A stretch of DNA of 64,000 nt from Robiginitomaculum antarcticum DSM 21748 (GTDB lineage Bacteria > Pseudomonadota > Alphaproteobacteria > Caulobacterales > Maricaulaceae). The DNA lies in the NCBI RefSeq assembly GCF_000365025.1, contig NZ_KB823012.1, positions 1 through 64,000 on the forward strand, given 5' to 3'. Below are positions 46,632-55,435 of the stretch, one piece after another; within the stretch, counting starts at the first letter, position 1, and the number at the start of each line of letters is the position of its first letter. The position numbers and the translations under genes were made by a program. The notes under the pieces are model-generated. The model was not told the origin of the DNA. It saw only the letters and a program-made list of their open reading frames with translations, and searched no databases.

Positions 46632-47549
46632 ATGTCCGGCTCTGCTTCGCTTTCACAAAAAATAAAATGGCAGGCCGAAGTGCTGGCTTATGATGCGCTG
46701 CGCCTCCTGCTGTGCTGGCTGCCAATTGACGCCATAAGCTGGCTGGGCGGCGCGCTGTTCCGGCTGATCGGCCCGATGACCAGCAAGCAGCATATAGTAA
46801 CGACAGGGCTGCGCACCGCTTTCCCGGATCGCAATGCGCGGCAGATTAGGCGCATGGCTGCGGCGCAGTGGGATAATACCGGACGCACATTTGCCGAATT
46901 TATGTTTATCGGGCGGCTGCGCATGGGCGACCGCGTGACGTTATCAGGACAGGAGCATTTCGAGGCGATCAAAAAGAGCGGCAAAGCGGCTGTTCTGGTT
47001 GGCGGTCATTTTGCCAATTGGGAGATGCTCAATGTCGCCCTGTCTCACTCCGGATTAAAGATGCGTATAACTTACCGCCCGCTCAATAACCCTTATTTTG
47101 ATGCCAAAATCCGTAAGCAACGCGCTGATTTTGGCGTTGATTTGATGACCGCCAAGTCCGGCCCGCGCGGGGCTAAAGAACTGATGGTTGCGCTTAAAGA
47201 AGGCTGGTCGGTCGGCATTATGAATGATCAAAAATTTAATGAGGGTATTGAGGTGGATTTCTTCGGTGTTCCCGCTATGACTGCGCCGGGGCCGACACGC
47301 TTGGCGCTCAACACGGGGTCATTATTTGTACCTATGAATGTCGTGAGAACACGCGGTGCGCATTTCCACGCCACAGTATATCCGGCTATCAAACTGCCCC
47401 GGACAGGCGACCGCCACGCTAAAATCCGCGCCGGAACCGAAGCCATTACGGCGTGGGTCGAAGACCGCATTCGCGAACATCCCGACCAATGGTTTTGGAG
47501 CCACCGCCGCTGGGATAAAAACCATTATCACAAAACTAAGGACCGTTAA
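46632..47549 (+). CDS. Lipid A acyltransferase, LpxL/HtrB family
   Basis: A late acyltransferase that adds a secondary chain to Kdo2-lipid IVA or a related glycolipid. The HX4E catalytic motif is in GGHFANWEML (about residues 118-127), and the MNDQKFNEGIEVDFFGVPAM and TRLALNTGSLFVPM regions are typical. It has 305 residues with an N-terminal hydrophobic segment. It belongs to the lipid A operon, one base ahead of the cardiolipin synthase start. It is placed within LpxL/LpxM, but which acyl chain it uses cannot be told. Confidence 0.88.
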   Translation: MSGSASLSQKIKWQAEVLAYDALRLLLCWLPIDAISWLGGALFRLIGPMTSKQHIVTTGLRTAFPDRNARQIRRMAAAQWDNTGRTFAEFMFIGRLRMGDRVTLSGQEHFEAIKKSGKAAVLVGGHFANWEMLNVALSHSGLKMRITYRPLNNPYFDAKIRKQRADFGVDLMTAKSGPRGAKELMVALKEGWSVGIMNDQKFNEGIEVDFFGVPAMTAPGPTRLALNTGSLFVPMNVVRTRGAHFHATVYPAIKLPRTGDRHAKIRAGTEAITAWVEDRIREHPDQWFWSHRRWDKNHYHKTKDR

Positions 47550-48989
47550 ATGTTAGCAGGATTCAATATATTTTTAGCGCTTCACATATTAATCGCGTTC
47601 GGCGTCGTATTGCGGCTGTTATCACGTGAACATTTATCACCGATTAAGCGGCTCGCCTGGCTTTTGGTGATATTCGTTTTCCCGATGGGCGGGCTGATGT
47701 TATACGTCTTTTTCGGCGAAGCGCGGCTCTTAAATATTAGAGAAAAGCACGACAAAATTTTTGAGCAGGTCAATAAACTTAGCAAAGATGTCATTGGGGA
47801 TATGGCGCCTCTTGCTGATATTGTCGACGCCTCGCACCGTCCGCCTTTTCAATATGCCCAGTCGATCAATGGCTTCGGCCTGACATTAGGCAACCGCGCC
47901 GAATTAATGGAGGATGCGCAAAGCGCGAGGGCGCGAATAATCAAGGATATAGACGCAGCGAAAAAAACAGTCGATATTATTTATTATATTTGGCTGGGCG
48001 ATGAGACAGGGACGCAAACAGCGGACGCGCTCATTCGCGCCGCAGAGCGGGGCGTCACCTGCCGGGTTATGGCGGACGGGTTGGGGTCGCGCAAAATGGC
48101 CGCGTCAAAGCTTTGGAAGAAAATGGAAGCGGCAGGCGTAAATGTCTCTGTCGCCCTGCCGTTAACGCAAGTTATCCGGACATTATTTTTATCGCGTATT
48201 GATTTGCGTAACCATCGTAAAATCACAGTGATAGACGGGACAATCACCTATTGCGGCAGCCAAAATTGCGCCGATAAGGAATTCCGGCCCAAGAAAAAAT
48301 TTGCGCCATGGGTCGATATTATGTTGCGTCTTGAAGGACCCGTCGCCGCGCAAAACCGACTTTTATTCGCCAGTGACTGGATGCTTAATGAGGATACACC
48401 GCTCAAAGACTTCACATCTAAAGTTAAACCCCTAAAGGGCGGGATTGCCGCGCAAGTCTGGGGGGACGGTCCGGTTGACCGTCTCGGCGCGACGCCGCAA
48501 CTGTTCACGACATTGATTAATTCAACGTTGGAGCGGATCATTATTTCAACGCCCTATTTCGTACCGGAAGAAACCGTGCTCGGCGCGCTATACTCTGCCG
48601 CCCATCGCGGTCTGGATGTGACAATTATATTCCCCAATAGAAATGATAGCTGGATCGTGCGCGCGGCCAGCCAGAGTTATTATCTGGAGCTTTTAGAGGC
48701 TGGCGTTAAAGTCTTCGAATATGAAGGCGGACTGCTTCATGCTAAAACCGTGACCGTGGATGACAGCCTTACGATGATCGGCTCCTCCAATATTGATATG
48801 CGCAGTTTTGATCTGAACTATGAGAATAATATGCTGCTCTATGATAAAAAACTGACCAAGGCCGTCATAGCGCGGCAGCAAAGTTATATTAACAGCTCCC
48901 GTGCTGTATCGCTCGACGAGGTCAGCGAATGGAGCCTGCCAAAACGTATATGGATGAACCTTGTTGCCGCGCTCGGGCCCGTACTTTAG
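47550..48989 (+). CDS. cls: Cardiolipin synthase, phospholipase D type
   Basis: A 479-residue membrane enzyme that makes cardiolipin from two phosphatidylglycerol molecules. Two N-terminal hydrophobic helices precede two HKD motifs: NHRKITVIDGTITYCGSQN (about residues 217-235) and HAKTVTVDDSLTMIGSSNID (about 397-416). It follows the lipid A genes directly with no gap, so lipid A and phospholipid remodelling are co-expressed. The product is followed by tRNA-Met. Confidence 0.93.
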   Translation: MLAGFNIFLALHILIAFGVVLRLLSREHLSPIKRLAWLLVIFVFPMGGLMLYVFFGEARLLNIREKHDKIFEQVNKLSKDVIGDMAPLADIVDASHRPPFQYAQSINGFGLTLGNRAELMEDAQSARARIIKDIDAAKKTVDIIYYIWLGDETGTQTADALIRAAERGVTCRVMADGLGSRKMAASKLWKKMEAAGVNVSVALPLTQVIRTLFLSRIDLRNHRKITVIDGTITYCGSQNCADKEFRPKKKFAPWVDIMLRLEGPVAAQNRLLFASDWMLNEDTPLKDFTSKVKPLKGGIAAQVWGDGPVDRLGATPQLFTTLINSTLERIIISTPYFVPEETVLGALYSAAHRGLDVTIIFPNRNDSWIVRAASQSYYLELLEAGVKVFEYEGGLLHAKTVTVDDSLTMIGSSNIDMRSFDLNYENNMLLYDKKLTKAVIARQQSYINSSRAVSLDEVSEWSLPKRIWMNLVAALGPVL

Positions 48990-49117
48990 GATACGTAAAC
49001 GCCGGCGCGGTTACCGCAGAGCATAAATTTACGGTTAGCTGCATTAAGCGCCTTGGCACAGGCTCGTTTTTTGCCTATATGGCCGCTTCCTTGGGCGTGC
49101 CCAAGACGCCTTGGTAA

Positions 49118-49194
49118 GGTGGGGTAGCTCAGCTGGTTAGAGCGCAGGACTCATAATCCTGAGGTCGTGAGTTCAAGTCTCACTCTCACTACCA
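49118..49194 (+). tRNA. tRNA-Met (CAT), elongator type
   Basis: All arms fold: acceptor GGTGGGG with TCTCACT (G1-T72 and two more G-T pairs), D stem GCTC/GAGC, anticodon stem CAGGA/TCCTG around CTCATAA, T stem GTGAG/CTCAC with TTCAAGT, then A73 and an encoded CCA. The anticodon is CAT. The G1-T72 pair and general sequence resemble alphaproteobacterial elongator tRNA-Met; a tRNA-Ile2 with lysidine-modified CAT is the alternative. A terminator was not obvious. Confidence 0.92.
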
Positions 49195-49745
49195 TTTCCT
49201 GATCATCATAGATGAAAATTTGCTTCCCGATAATCGGCACAGGCGGATCAAATTCAGGGGTGGTCCGAGGGTTAGGCCAGAAGCTTGTCAATTTTCCGGA
49301 GTGGTTATTTAATATTCAGAGGCGGCGAAGCCGACCCTATTATTCAGATAAAATTGAGTTTGAACCCAAATGATTCATTATCCCGCTTTTAATAAAAAAT
49401 AATTCATCAATTTCAACTCTTTAGCTATTAAATAAAGAAATACATCCCCGCGCCCAAAACCCGACCTAAGTTCAAACTGTTCTTTGGCTCACGGGACACG
49501 GCGCGCGTTATCGTCCGGGCTAAGACAGTGTGATGGAGTATTCGGTTATGACACGCCGGGTATGAGGTCTTCAGGTAAGCTGTGGAGACGGCGTAAGTCT
49601 GAAAACGCATTGCCGCGTGGTTATCATCGCGAGAAACAAAACTATAATTTCGGTATCCGTCGCGGTGCCGGCCACGCGGGCAGTCCCGCCTTTCCTATTT
49701 ATATGCCGTCACTCTGTGCGGTCGCAAAATTCGCTTGTTTAAATA
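49195..49745. other. Gene-free stretch after tRNA-Met
   Basis: About 550 bp with no gene that I can support. The first half is AT-rich. The second half has open frames on both strands, none with a good ribosome binding site or recognisable product. No repeat of the tRNA 3' end was seen in this stretch, so there is no sign of an integrated element. Confidence 0.55.
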
Positions 49746-50003
49746 TTAATCGGCCCTCTTCGCCTCATGCTTGCTTGCCCGCCCGTTTACCCGTTTGCGC
49801 CACATCCGAAAGCTGGATGGTTTCATATGGTTTTGCATAATTTTGATGACGTTTGATTCAGACAAGCCGGATTGCAGCTTGATGTTATCAAATGAGGTGT
49901 CATCGTCCCACGCCATTGCGATGATTTCTGACGGGGTTATCGTGCCTGTGTCGGCGCGGGGTATGGCGGGAATAAAATCATCGGGAAATTTACGTTCTGT
50001 CAT
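49746..50003 (-). CDS. TIGR03643 family protein
   Basis: An 85-residue basic protein of the uncharacterised TIGR03643 family. The pattern SEIIAMAWDDDTSFDNIKLQSGLSES and KPSSFRMWRKRVNGRASKH is typical; the first half looks like a small helix-turn-helix. Function is unknown. Its start is divergent from the ABC transporter gene across about 90 bp. Confidence 0.82.
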   Translation of the reverse strand: MTERKFPDDFIPAIPRADTGTITPSEIIAMAWDDDTSFDNIKLQSGLSESNVIKIMQNHMKPSSFRMWRKRVNGRASKHEAKRAD

Positions 50004-50089
50004 ATCGTGTCCTGCCGGTTTGTCTTGAATGGGTGCTCACTCTACGCGCGGCTCTAGACATTCCTACGGCCTGCCCCCACATAACGTGC

Positions 50090-51955
50090 ATGTCTCCACC
50101 CGATAATATCACCTTGCCCGCTACGGCCCAATCTCAAGCCAGGCCCCCCGAACAAAAGCTCTCTTATCAGCTCAAAAGCTTCGGGCGCCTGTGGCCCTAT
50201 ATGTGGAGCGGAGGCGGGTTCGTCGATCGCGTGCGAATTATTGCCGCGCTCTTCCTGACTATAACGTCACAGATTATACTCGTGATCGCGCCCTTTGGCG
50301 TGGGCTATAGTGTGGACGCGGTGCAGGCAGCGCTTGATGCCGGCTCGGTCTGGGCCAATAGCGCGCTGGTGATTACCGCGCTTATTTTTGGCTATGGCGG
50401 TCTGAAATTGCTCTCAACCGTACTGAACGAGGCGCGCGAATATATTTTCGCCCCCGTTGGCCAGCGCGCGCAGCGTGAAGTCGCAACGGCGACATTTGCG
50501 CATTTGCACCGCCTGTCCCTGCGCTTTCATCTTGAGAAACGCACGGGCGGTCTGTCGCGCGTCATTGAACGCGGCATACGCTCAATTGATTTTCTATTCC
50601 GGTTTTTGCTGTTTAATATCGGGCCGACATTCCTGCTGCTCGGCTTTAGCTGCGCGGCGTTGATGCTGGCCTATAGCTGGGAATATGCGGCCATCGCTCT
50701 GATGGTCGTCGTCGCCTATATCTGGTTTACCTTTGCGACAACGGAATGGCGGCTTAAATTTCGCCGCGACATGAACCGTCAGGATACGGAGGCTAATGCC
50801 AAGGCGGTTGACAGTCTGCTCAATTACGAAACCGTAAAATATTTTGGCGCCGAAGGGTTTGAAACTTCGCGATATGACGCCGCGATGGAAGGCTATCAAC
50901 GTGCGGCAATAAAATCGCGCACCTCATTGGCAACGGTGAATATCGGCCAATCTTTCCTAATGAATGCCGGCGTCGTGGCGCTGCTTATTTTGGCGGCTTA
51001 TCAGATTTTAGGCGGCGCGCTTACCGTCGGGGCGATGGTGACCATCCCGCTTGTGATGCAGCAGGTTTACCGCCCGCTCAATATTCTCGGTTTTGCTTAC
51101 CGCGAAATTAAACAGTCTCTGACCGACATGGAAAAGATGTTCGCGCTGCTCGATCTAAAGCCCGAAGTCAGCGACCGCGATGGTGCGTCGCCCTTAGGCA
51201 AAGCCCAAGGCCGCATCGTTTTTGAGGATGTGCGGTTTCGCTATGATCCGGATCGGGAAATTTTACGCGGGATAAGCTTTACCGCAGAGCCCGGGCAAAC
51301 CATTGCCATTGTCGGCCCAACGGGCGCCGGTAAATCGACCCTGTCGCGGATACTCTACCGCTTTTATGATATTGAAGGCGGCACAGTCAGTATTGATGGA
51401 CGCGATCTTCGCGATGTGACGCAGGATAGCCTGCGCGGCGCTATCGGAATTGTGCCGCAAGATACCGTGCTGTTTAACGCTGGGATTGGCTATAATATTG
51501 GCTATGCGCGGCCCGGCGCATCACAGGACGAAATCATCGAGGCCGCCCGCGCGGCACAAATTCATGATTTCATCGCGTCTCTTCCCAAGGGCTATGAGAC
51601 GCAGGTTGGCGAGCGCGGGCTAAAGCTCTCCGGCGGAGAGAAACAGCGCGTCGCTATTGCGCGGACACTTTTGAAAAACCCGCCCATATTGATACTGGAC
51701 GAAGCCACCAGCGCGCTGGACAGCGCGACTGAGCGCGACATTCAAGGCGCGCTGGATGCGGCGCGGGGGGGCCGCACAACATTGGTTATCGCCCATCGCC
51801 TGTCGACCATAACGGGCGCAGATAAGATATTGGTTATGGATAATGGCCGGATTGTGCAGCGCGGCACACACGAAAAATTGTTGGCGGATGGCGGGCTTTA
51901 CGCCGATCTCTGGGCACGACAGGGCGAGAGCGGCAGTTTGCTAACGTCCAATTAA
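50090..51955 (+). CDS. ABC exporter of the Atm1/HMT1 type
   Basis: A fused membrane and ATPase half-transporter of about 621 residues. The NYETVKYFGAEGFETSRYD signature in the membrane domain is typical of Atm1-like exporters, which carry glutathione-linked sulfur or metal compounds. The ATPase part has GPTGAGKSTL (Walker A), LSGGEKQRVAIARTLL (signature) and ILILDEATSALD (Walker B). I start at ATG 50090; a GTG 19 codons upstream gives an unusual N-terminus. dgkA follows after 38 bp. Confidence 0.9.
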   Translation: MSPPDNITLPATAQSQARPPEQKLSYQLKSFGRLWPYMWSGGGFVDRVRIIAALFLTITSQIILVIAPFGVGYSVDAVQAALDAGSVWANSALVITALIFGYGGLKLLSTVLNEAREYIFAPVGQRAQREVATATFAHLHRLSLRFHLEKRTGGLSRVIERGIRSIDFLFRFLLFNIGPTFLLLGFSCAALMLAYSWEYAAIALMVVVAYIWFTFATTEWRLKFRRDMNRQDTEANAKAVDSLLNYETVKYFGAEGFETSRYDAAMEGYQRAAIKSRTSLATVNIGQSFLMNAGVVALLILAAYQILGGALTVGAMVTIPLVMQQVYRPLNILGFAYREIKQSLTDMEKMFALLDLKPEVSDRDGASPLGKAQGRIVFEDVRFRYDPDREILRGISFTAEPGQTIAIVGPTGAGKSTLSRILYRFYDIEGGTVSIDGRDLRDVTQDSLRGAIGIVPQDTVLFNAGIGYNIGYARPGASQDEIIEAARAAQIHDFIASLPKGYETQVGERGLKLSGGEKQRVAIARTLLKNPPILILDEATSALDSATERDIQGALDAARGGRTTLVIAHRLSTITGADKILVMDNGRIVQRGTHEKLLADGGLYADLWARQGESGSLLTSN

Positions 51956-51993
51956 GGGCAAAGGTTATAAGATAGGTATCACAGGGGAAAGAT

Positions 51994-52395
51994 ATGATCG
52001 TAAAATTGGCCGCACAGCTTAGCAATGCGTCGCGTTACAGCTTTGACGGATGCATGTTTTTACTGCGCAGTGAATTTGCCGCCCGCGTGGAGGTTTACGC
52101 TTTTTTCTGGATGGTAGTGACGCTGTTATTACTCAAAGTGTCGTTGATGACCCTGACCGTGGCGACGATATTATTTCTGATCATGATTGCGACAGAAGCC
52201 CTGAATACCGCCATTGAAGTGATCATTGATCGGGTTAGCCCGGAAATTTCTCCGGCGGGTAAAAAGGCTAAGGATCTGGGGAGTTTCGCGGTCACATGTA
52301 TGATTGCCGTGAACGCGATATTTTTTGTCTCCACCGTCATTCGGAGCGGCCCGGCGCAGCACTTCGGAGACTATTTACACTCACTTCTTGTGTAG
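51994..52395 (+). CDS. dgkA: Diacylglycerol kinase
   Basis: A small integral-membrane kinase that phosphorylates diacylglycerol released during lipid or glycan transfer. The 133-residue protein has three hydrophobic helices and the family core LLRSEFAARVEV near residue 23 and EALNTAIEVIIDRVSPEISPAGKKAKDLGSFAV (residues about 68-100). AGGGG precedes the ATG. Its 3' end overlaps that of the convergent PadR gene by 15 bases. Confidence 0.93.
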   Translation: MIVKLAAQLSNASRYSFDGCMFLLRSEFAARVEVYAFFWMVVTLLLLKVSLMTLTVATILFLIMIATEALNTAIEVIIDRVSPEISPAGKKAKDLGSFAVTCMIAVNAIFFVSTVIRSGPAQHFGDYLHSLLV

Positions 52396-52950
52396 GCGCT
52401 TCACCTTTTCGTCGCGGAAAATATCCGCCAAACCGTCCAGCATTTTTTCACACCACAGGGCATTGGTCTGCTCTTGCTCAATCCCGATATTGAGCGCCAC
52501 GAGCTTGCCTTTTTCAGTCACAGACAGCTCTTTATTTTCAAAAAACCGGGACTTAATTTTTTGATACTGCTTGGCGAGACCGTTATGTTCGTCCATGCGC
52601 AGCGTGATCTGTTCACGGAGGGCATCAATATCCACGGCTTCGAGCGCATAGAGTTTGACCAGCATTTCGTCTTTGACGCTGGGCTTGCGTGACGGGCGCT
52701 GTGACCAGTGATAGAGATAGTCGCGGCCGTCTTTGGTAATGCGGTGGACAATGCGGTTAGGCTTGCCGGATTGCGCCATTTCCGTACTGGCGACATGGCC
52801 TTTGTCACGCAGACGGCCAAGTTCACGGTAGATTTGTTGGTGACTGGCCCTCCAGAAAAACCCGATAGAGGCATCGAAGTTCTTCGCCAGATCATAACCG
52901 CTCATCGGGCGGTCAGTCAGGCAGACTAAAATCGCTTCGGCTAAAGCCAT
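52381..52950 (-). CDS. PadR family transcriptional regulator
   Basis: A 189-residue winged-helix regulator: the N-terminal domain (SGYDLAKNFDASIGFFWRASHQQIYRELGRL, KGHVAS) is typical of PadR, and the C-terminal half is a helical dimerisation arm as in AphA/PadR subfamily 2. It is divergent from a four-gene catabolic operon, with an AphA-type inverted repeat between, so it very likely controls that operon. PadR proteins are usually repressors relieved by a ligand; the ligand here is unknown. Confidence 0.93.
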   Translation of the reverse strand: MALAEAILVCLTDRPMSGYDLAKNFDASIGFFWRASHQQIYRELGRLRDKGHVASTEMAQSGKPNRIVHRITKDGRDYLYHWSQRPSRKPSVKDEMLVKLYALEAVDIDALREQITLRMDEHNGLAKQYQKIKSRFFENKELSVTEKGKLVALNIGIEQEQTNALWCEKMLDGLADIFRDEKVKRLHKK

Positions 52951-52993
52951 GGCACTCCCCTTATCTCAAATGGCGGATGTACGCCGCTCGTGT

Positions 52994-53022
52994 TTGACAA
53001 TATGCAACTTTATGCATATCCG
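52994..53022 (+). promoter_or_regulatory. Promoter with overlapping PadR-type operator
   Basis: TTGACA (52994-52999) and TATCCG (53017-53022) are 17 bp apart. Between and overlapping them lies a perfect inverted repeat ATATGCA-N6-TGCATAT (53000-53019). This fits the TATGCA-N6-TNCNNA site of AphA, a member of the same regulator class. A protein bound there would block the promoter of the operon starting at 53047. Confidence 0.7.
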
Positions 53023-53046
53023 TAAAGCCACAGTAAAGGAGAGTTT

Positions 53047-53922
53047 ATGTCGCTTAAAGGGAAAACCATATTCATGTCGGGCGGATCGCGCGGCATCGGA
53101 CTGGCGATTGCGCTGCGCGCTGCGCGTGACGGGGCCAATGTCGCCATTGCCGCTAAGACCGTAGAACCGCACCCCAAACTGCCCGGCACGATCTATACCG
53201 CCGCCGAGGAGATAGAGGCTGCAGGCGGCAAAGCGCTTCCTGTTGTTTGCGATATTCGCGACGAAGATAATGTCCAGCGGGCCGTGGATGCCACGGTCGA
53301 AAAATTCGGCGGCATTGATATGTGTATAAATAATGCCAGCGCGATCTCGCTGACGCCCACGGCGCTGACGCCGATGAAGCGTTATGACCTCATGAACCAG
53401 GTCAATGCGCGCGGGACATTTTTGCTCTCCAAACTTTGCCAGCCGCATCTCAAAAAATCCGATAATCCGCATATTTTAAATCTATCGCCGCCGCTGGAGA
53501 TGGATTCGAAATGGTTCAAAAACCATGTTGCTTATACTATGGCCAAATACGGCATGAGCATGTGCGTCCTCGGCATGGCTGAGGAGTTCAAACCGATGGG
53601 CATCGCCGTGAATGCACTATGGCCAATGACATCAATTGATACGGCGGCCGTGCGCAATGTTCTGGGCGGCGATTCAATGGCCAAGATGAGCCGCATACCA
53701 GACATTCTCGCCGATGCCGCGCATCTCATTCTGACGTCCGATGCCAAAGCGAATACCGGTAATTTCTACATTGATGAAATGATTCTGCGTGATCACGGCG
53801 TCAGCGATATGGCGCAGTATAATCAGCCGGGATATGACGGCCCGCTTATGGCGGATTTCTTTGTCTCTGATGACGTGATAAAATCCAGCCTGTCGGATAT
53901 TCTGGCCGCGCCCGGATACTAA
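53047..53922 (+). CDS. Short-chain dehydrogenase/reductase (HSDL2-like)
   Basis: An NAD(P)-dependent oxidoreductase. The cofactor motif GGSRGIGLAIA (about residues 12-22), NNAS, and the catalytic YTMAKYG (Tyr and Lys near residues 163-167) are present. The Asn-Ser positions look consistent, although the Ser of the catalytic triad (LNLSPPLEM) is shifted in the way seen in HSDL2-like proteins. It is 291 residues long and is the first gene of the operon, with AAGGAG ahead of its ATG. Confidence 0.9.
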   Translation: MSLKGKTIFMSGGSRGIGLAIALRAARDGANVAIAAKTVEPHPKLPGTIYTAAEEIEAAGGKALPVVCDIRDEDNVQRAVDATVEKFGGIDMCINNASAISLTPTALTPMKRYDLMNQVNARGTFLLSKLCQPHLKKSDNPHILNLSPPLEMDSKWFKNHVAYTMAKYGMSMCVLGMAEEFKPMGIAVNALWPMTSIDTAAVRNVLGGDSMAKMSRIPDILADAAHLILTSDAKANTGNFYIDEMILRDHGVSDMAQYNQPGYDGPLMADFFVSDDVIKSSLSDILAAPGY

Positions 53923-54338
53923 TGGTGAATGTTTTGAATGCCACCGATCCCACGCCCGCGCAGATAGAAGCGTTCCTCGATCTGCCTGACGGGCAGCCTG
54001 TCTTCATGGTCAATCTTTTGAAATTCAAAGACAAAGCAGAGTATAAAGACGGTGAAGCCGTCTCCGGCAAGACCGCTTATGGCCGCTATGCCAAAGGCTT
54101 TGGCGATATGCTGGCTGAGATGAGTATTGAAGGCGTGGAGACCGTCTATGGCGGCGCAGCAAATGTTTATTTAATTGGTAATGGAGATTGGGATGCCGTC
54201 GCCATCGTACGTTATCCTGATGCCAAAACGATGTTTGATACGGTGTCCAGCGCGGCCTATCGCAAAATCCATCACCACCGCCGCGCAGGCCTTGAAGGCC
54301 AGCTTTTAATCAGTTGTAACAATGAAGGCGTTTTCTAA
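53922..54338 (+). CDS. DUF1330 family protein
   Basis: A 138-residue protein of the ferredoxin-like DUF1330 fold. PVFMVNLLKFKD and the C-terminal WDAVAIVRYPDAKTMFDTVSSAAYRKIHHHRRAGLE are typical. The family is poorly characterised and often sits with oxidoreductases or hydratases. It starts within the SDR stop (one base shared) and ends within the next start, so it is tightly coupled to both neighbours. Confidence 0.85.
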   Translation: MVNVLNATDPTPAQIEAFLDLPDGQPVFMVNLLKFKDKAEYKDGEAVSGKTAYGRYAKGFGDMLAEMSIEGVETVYGGAANVYLIGNGDWDAVAIVRYPDAKTMFDTVSSAAYRKIHHHRRAGLEGQLLISCNNEGVF

Positions 54339-55426
54339 TGGGCCAAACCCTCCTTGTTAAAAAAGACGATTTTTCAGATGTTTCTATCGTCAATTATGAT
54401 GAAGGCGATCTGGTGGCGGGTCATATCCGTGTTGATATCGGGCCGTTTGCGCTGACGGCAAATAATGTCACCTATATGGTGACAGGAGATCAGATCGGAT
54501 ATTGGTCTGTGTTTGATCCGGCGGCTTATAATCTTGGAGGCGCCGGCCAAGGCCGTATGCCCGTTTGGGGTTATGGAGTCGTGCGCGAAAGCAAATATGA
54601 AGGCATTAAGACGGGCACACATATTTACGGTTTTTTTCCCATCGCGAAGTCCATGGATATGGAGCCGGGGCGTCTATCCGCCCATGGCTTTACCGATATG
54701 GCCGCCCATCGTAGCGGACTGCATGGTCTTTACAGCAGCTATAGTTTCACCGACGCGGATCCCAGCTATGGCGTGCACGAAAATTTGCAGCCTGTATTAC
54801 GTCCGCTTTTTACCACCAGTTTCCTAATTGATGATTTTCTCGCGGATGAGAATTTTTTTAATGCCGATCAGGTTTTGCTACTCTCCGCTTCGTCGAAAAC
54901 GGCGCTCGGTACAGCTTATTGCCTCAAAGCGCGCGGCGAAAAACCCGTCATCGGACTAACCTCTTCTGGCAATAAAGACTTTGTCGATAATACCGGATTT
55001 TATGACTGCGGTTTTACCTATGACAACATTCAGTCAATCGACAAAAATGTGAAAACCGTTGTTGTCGATATGAGCGGAAATATGGGCGTGATCCGTAATC
55101 TTGAAGCGCATTTCGGGAATAATCTAACCTATATTTGCCGCGTTGGCATTTCGCATTGGCAGGAAGCGGCCAAAGCACCGCCAAAGCGAACCGATACTCC
55201 GACAGCGTTTTTCTTCGCCCCTGACCGCGCCAAGCAGCGTATTGGCGATTGGGGGCAGGCGGGTTTTGCCAAAAATCTCGGCGCGCGCTGGATGCCGTTC
55301 CTAAACAGCGCCAGCGCATGGCTAACAGTAGAAAAACAGGTCGGCATAGAGGCGGTTTTAGAAAATTACAAAGATCTTTTGAACGGCCGGAGCGGCCCCG
55401 ATAAAGGCTATCTATTTACATTATAG
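54338..55426 (+). CDS. DUF2855 family protein (quinone-reductase-like)
   Basis: A 362-residue protein of DUF2855. The N-terminal part (LTANNVTYMVTGDQIGYW, PVWGYGVV) resembles the GroES-like half of medium-chain dehydrogenases, and the later part (LLLSASSKTALGTAYCLKARG) looks like a nucleotide-binding half with no zinc site. It may reduce an unsaturated acyl or keto compound. The enzymatic role is inferred from fold only. It is coupled to the DUF1330 gene and 9 bases ahead of the isomerase. Confidence 0.82.
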   Translation: MGQTLLVKKDDFSDVSIVNYDEGDLVAGHIRVDIGPFALTANNVTYMVTGDQIGYWSVFDPAAYNLGGAGQGRMPVWGYGVVRESKYEGIKTGTHIYGFFPIAKSMDMEPGRLSAHGFTDMAAHRSGLHGLYSSYSFTDADPSYGVHENLQPVLRPLFTTSFLIDDFLADENFFNADQVLLLSASSKTALGTAYCLKARGEKPVIGLTSSGNKDFVDNTGFYDCGFTYDNIQSIDKNVKTVVVDMSGNMGVIRNLEAHFGNNLTYICRVGISHWQEAAKAPPKRTDTPTAFFFAPDRAKQRIGDWGQAGFAKNLGARWMPFLNSASAWLTVEKQVGIEAVLENYKDLLNGRSGPDKGYLFTL

Positions 55427-55435
55427 GAGCGTGCC

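Noticed and set aside
48929-49117. Small frame across the end of cls and up to the tRNA
   Set aside because: It overlaps the end of the cardiolipin synthase gene in another frame and has no ribosome binding site.
49118-49194. tRNA-Ile2 with a lysidine-modified CAT anticodon
   Set aside because: The acceptor stem with G1-T72 and the overall sequence look more like alphaproteobacterial elongator tRNA-Met, although identity elements cannot be fully judged by eye.
49484-49840. Plus-strand frame whose C-terminal part vaguely resembles the end of a sulfatase-modifying (formylglycine) domain
   Set aside because: The match is limited to a loosely spaced NFGIR-type pattern with no other conserved blocks; half the frame is opposite the TIGR03643 gene.
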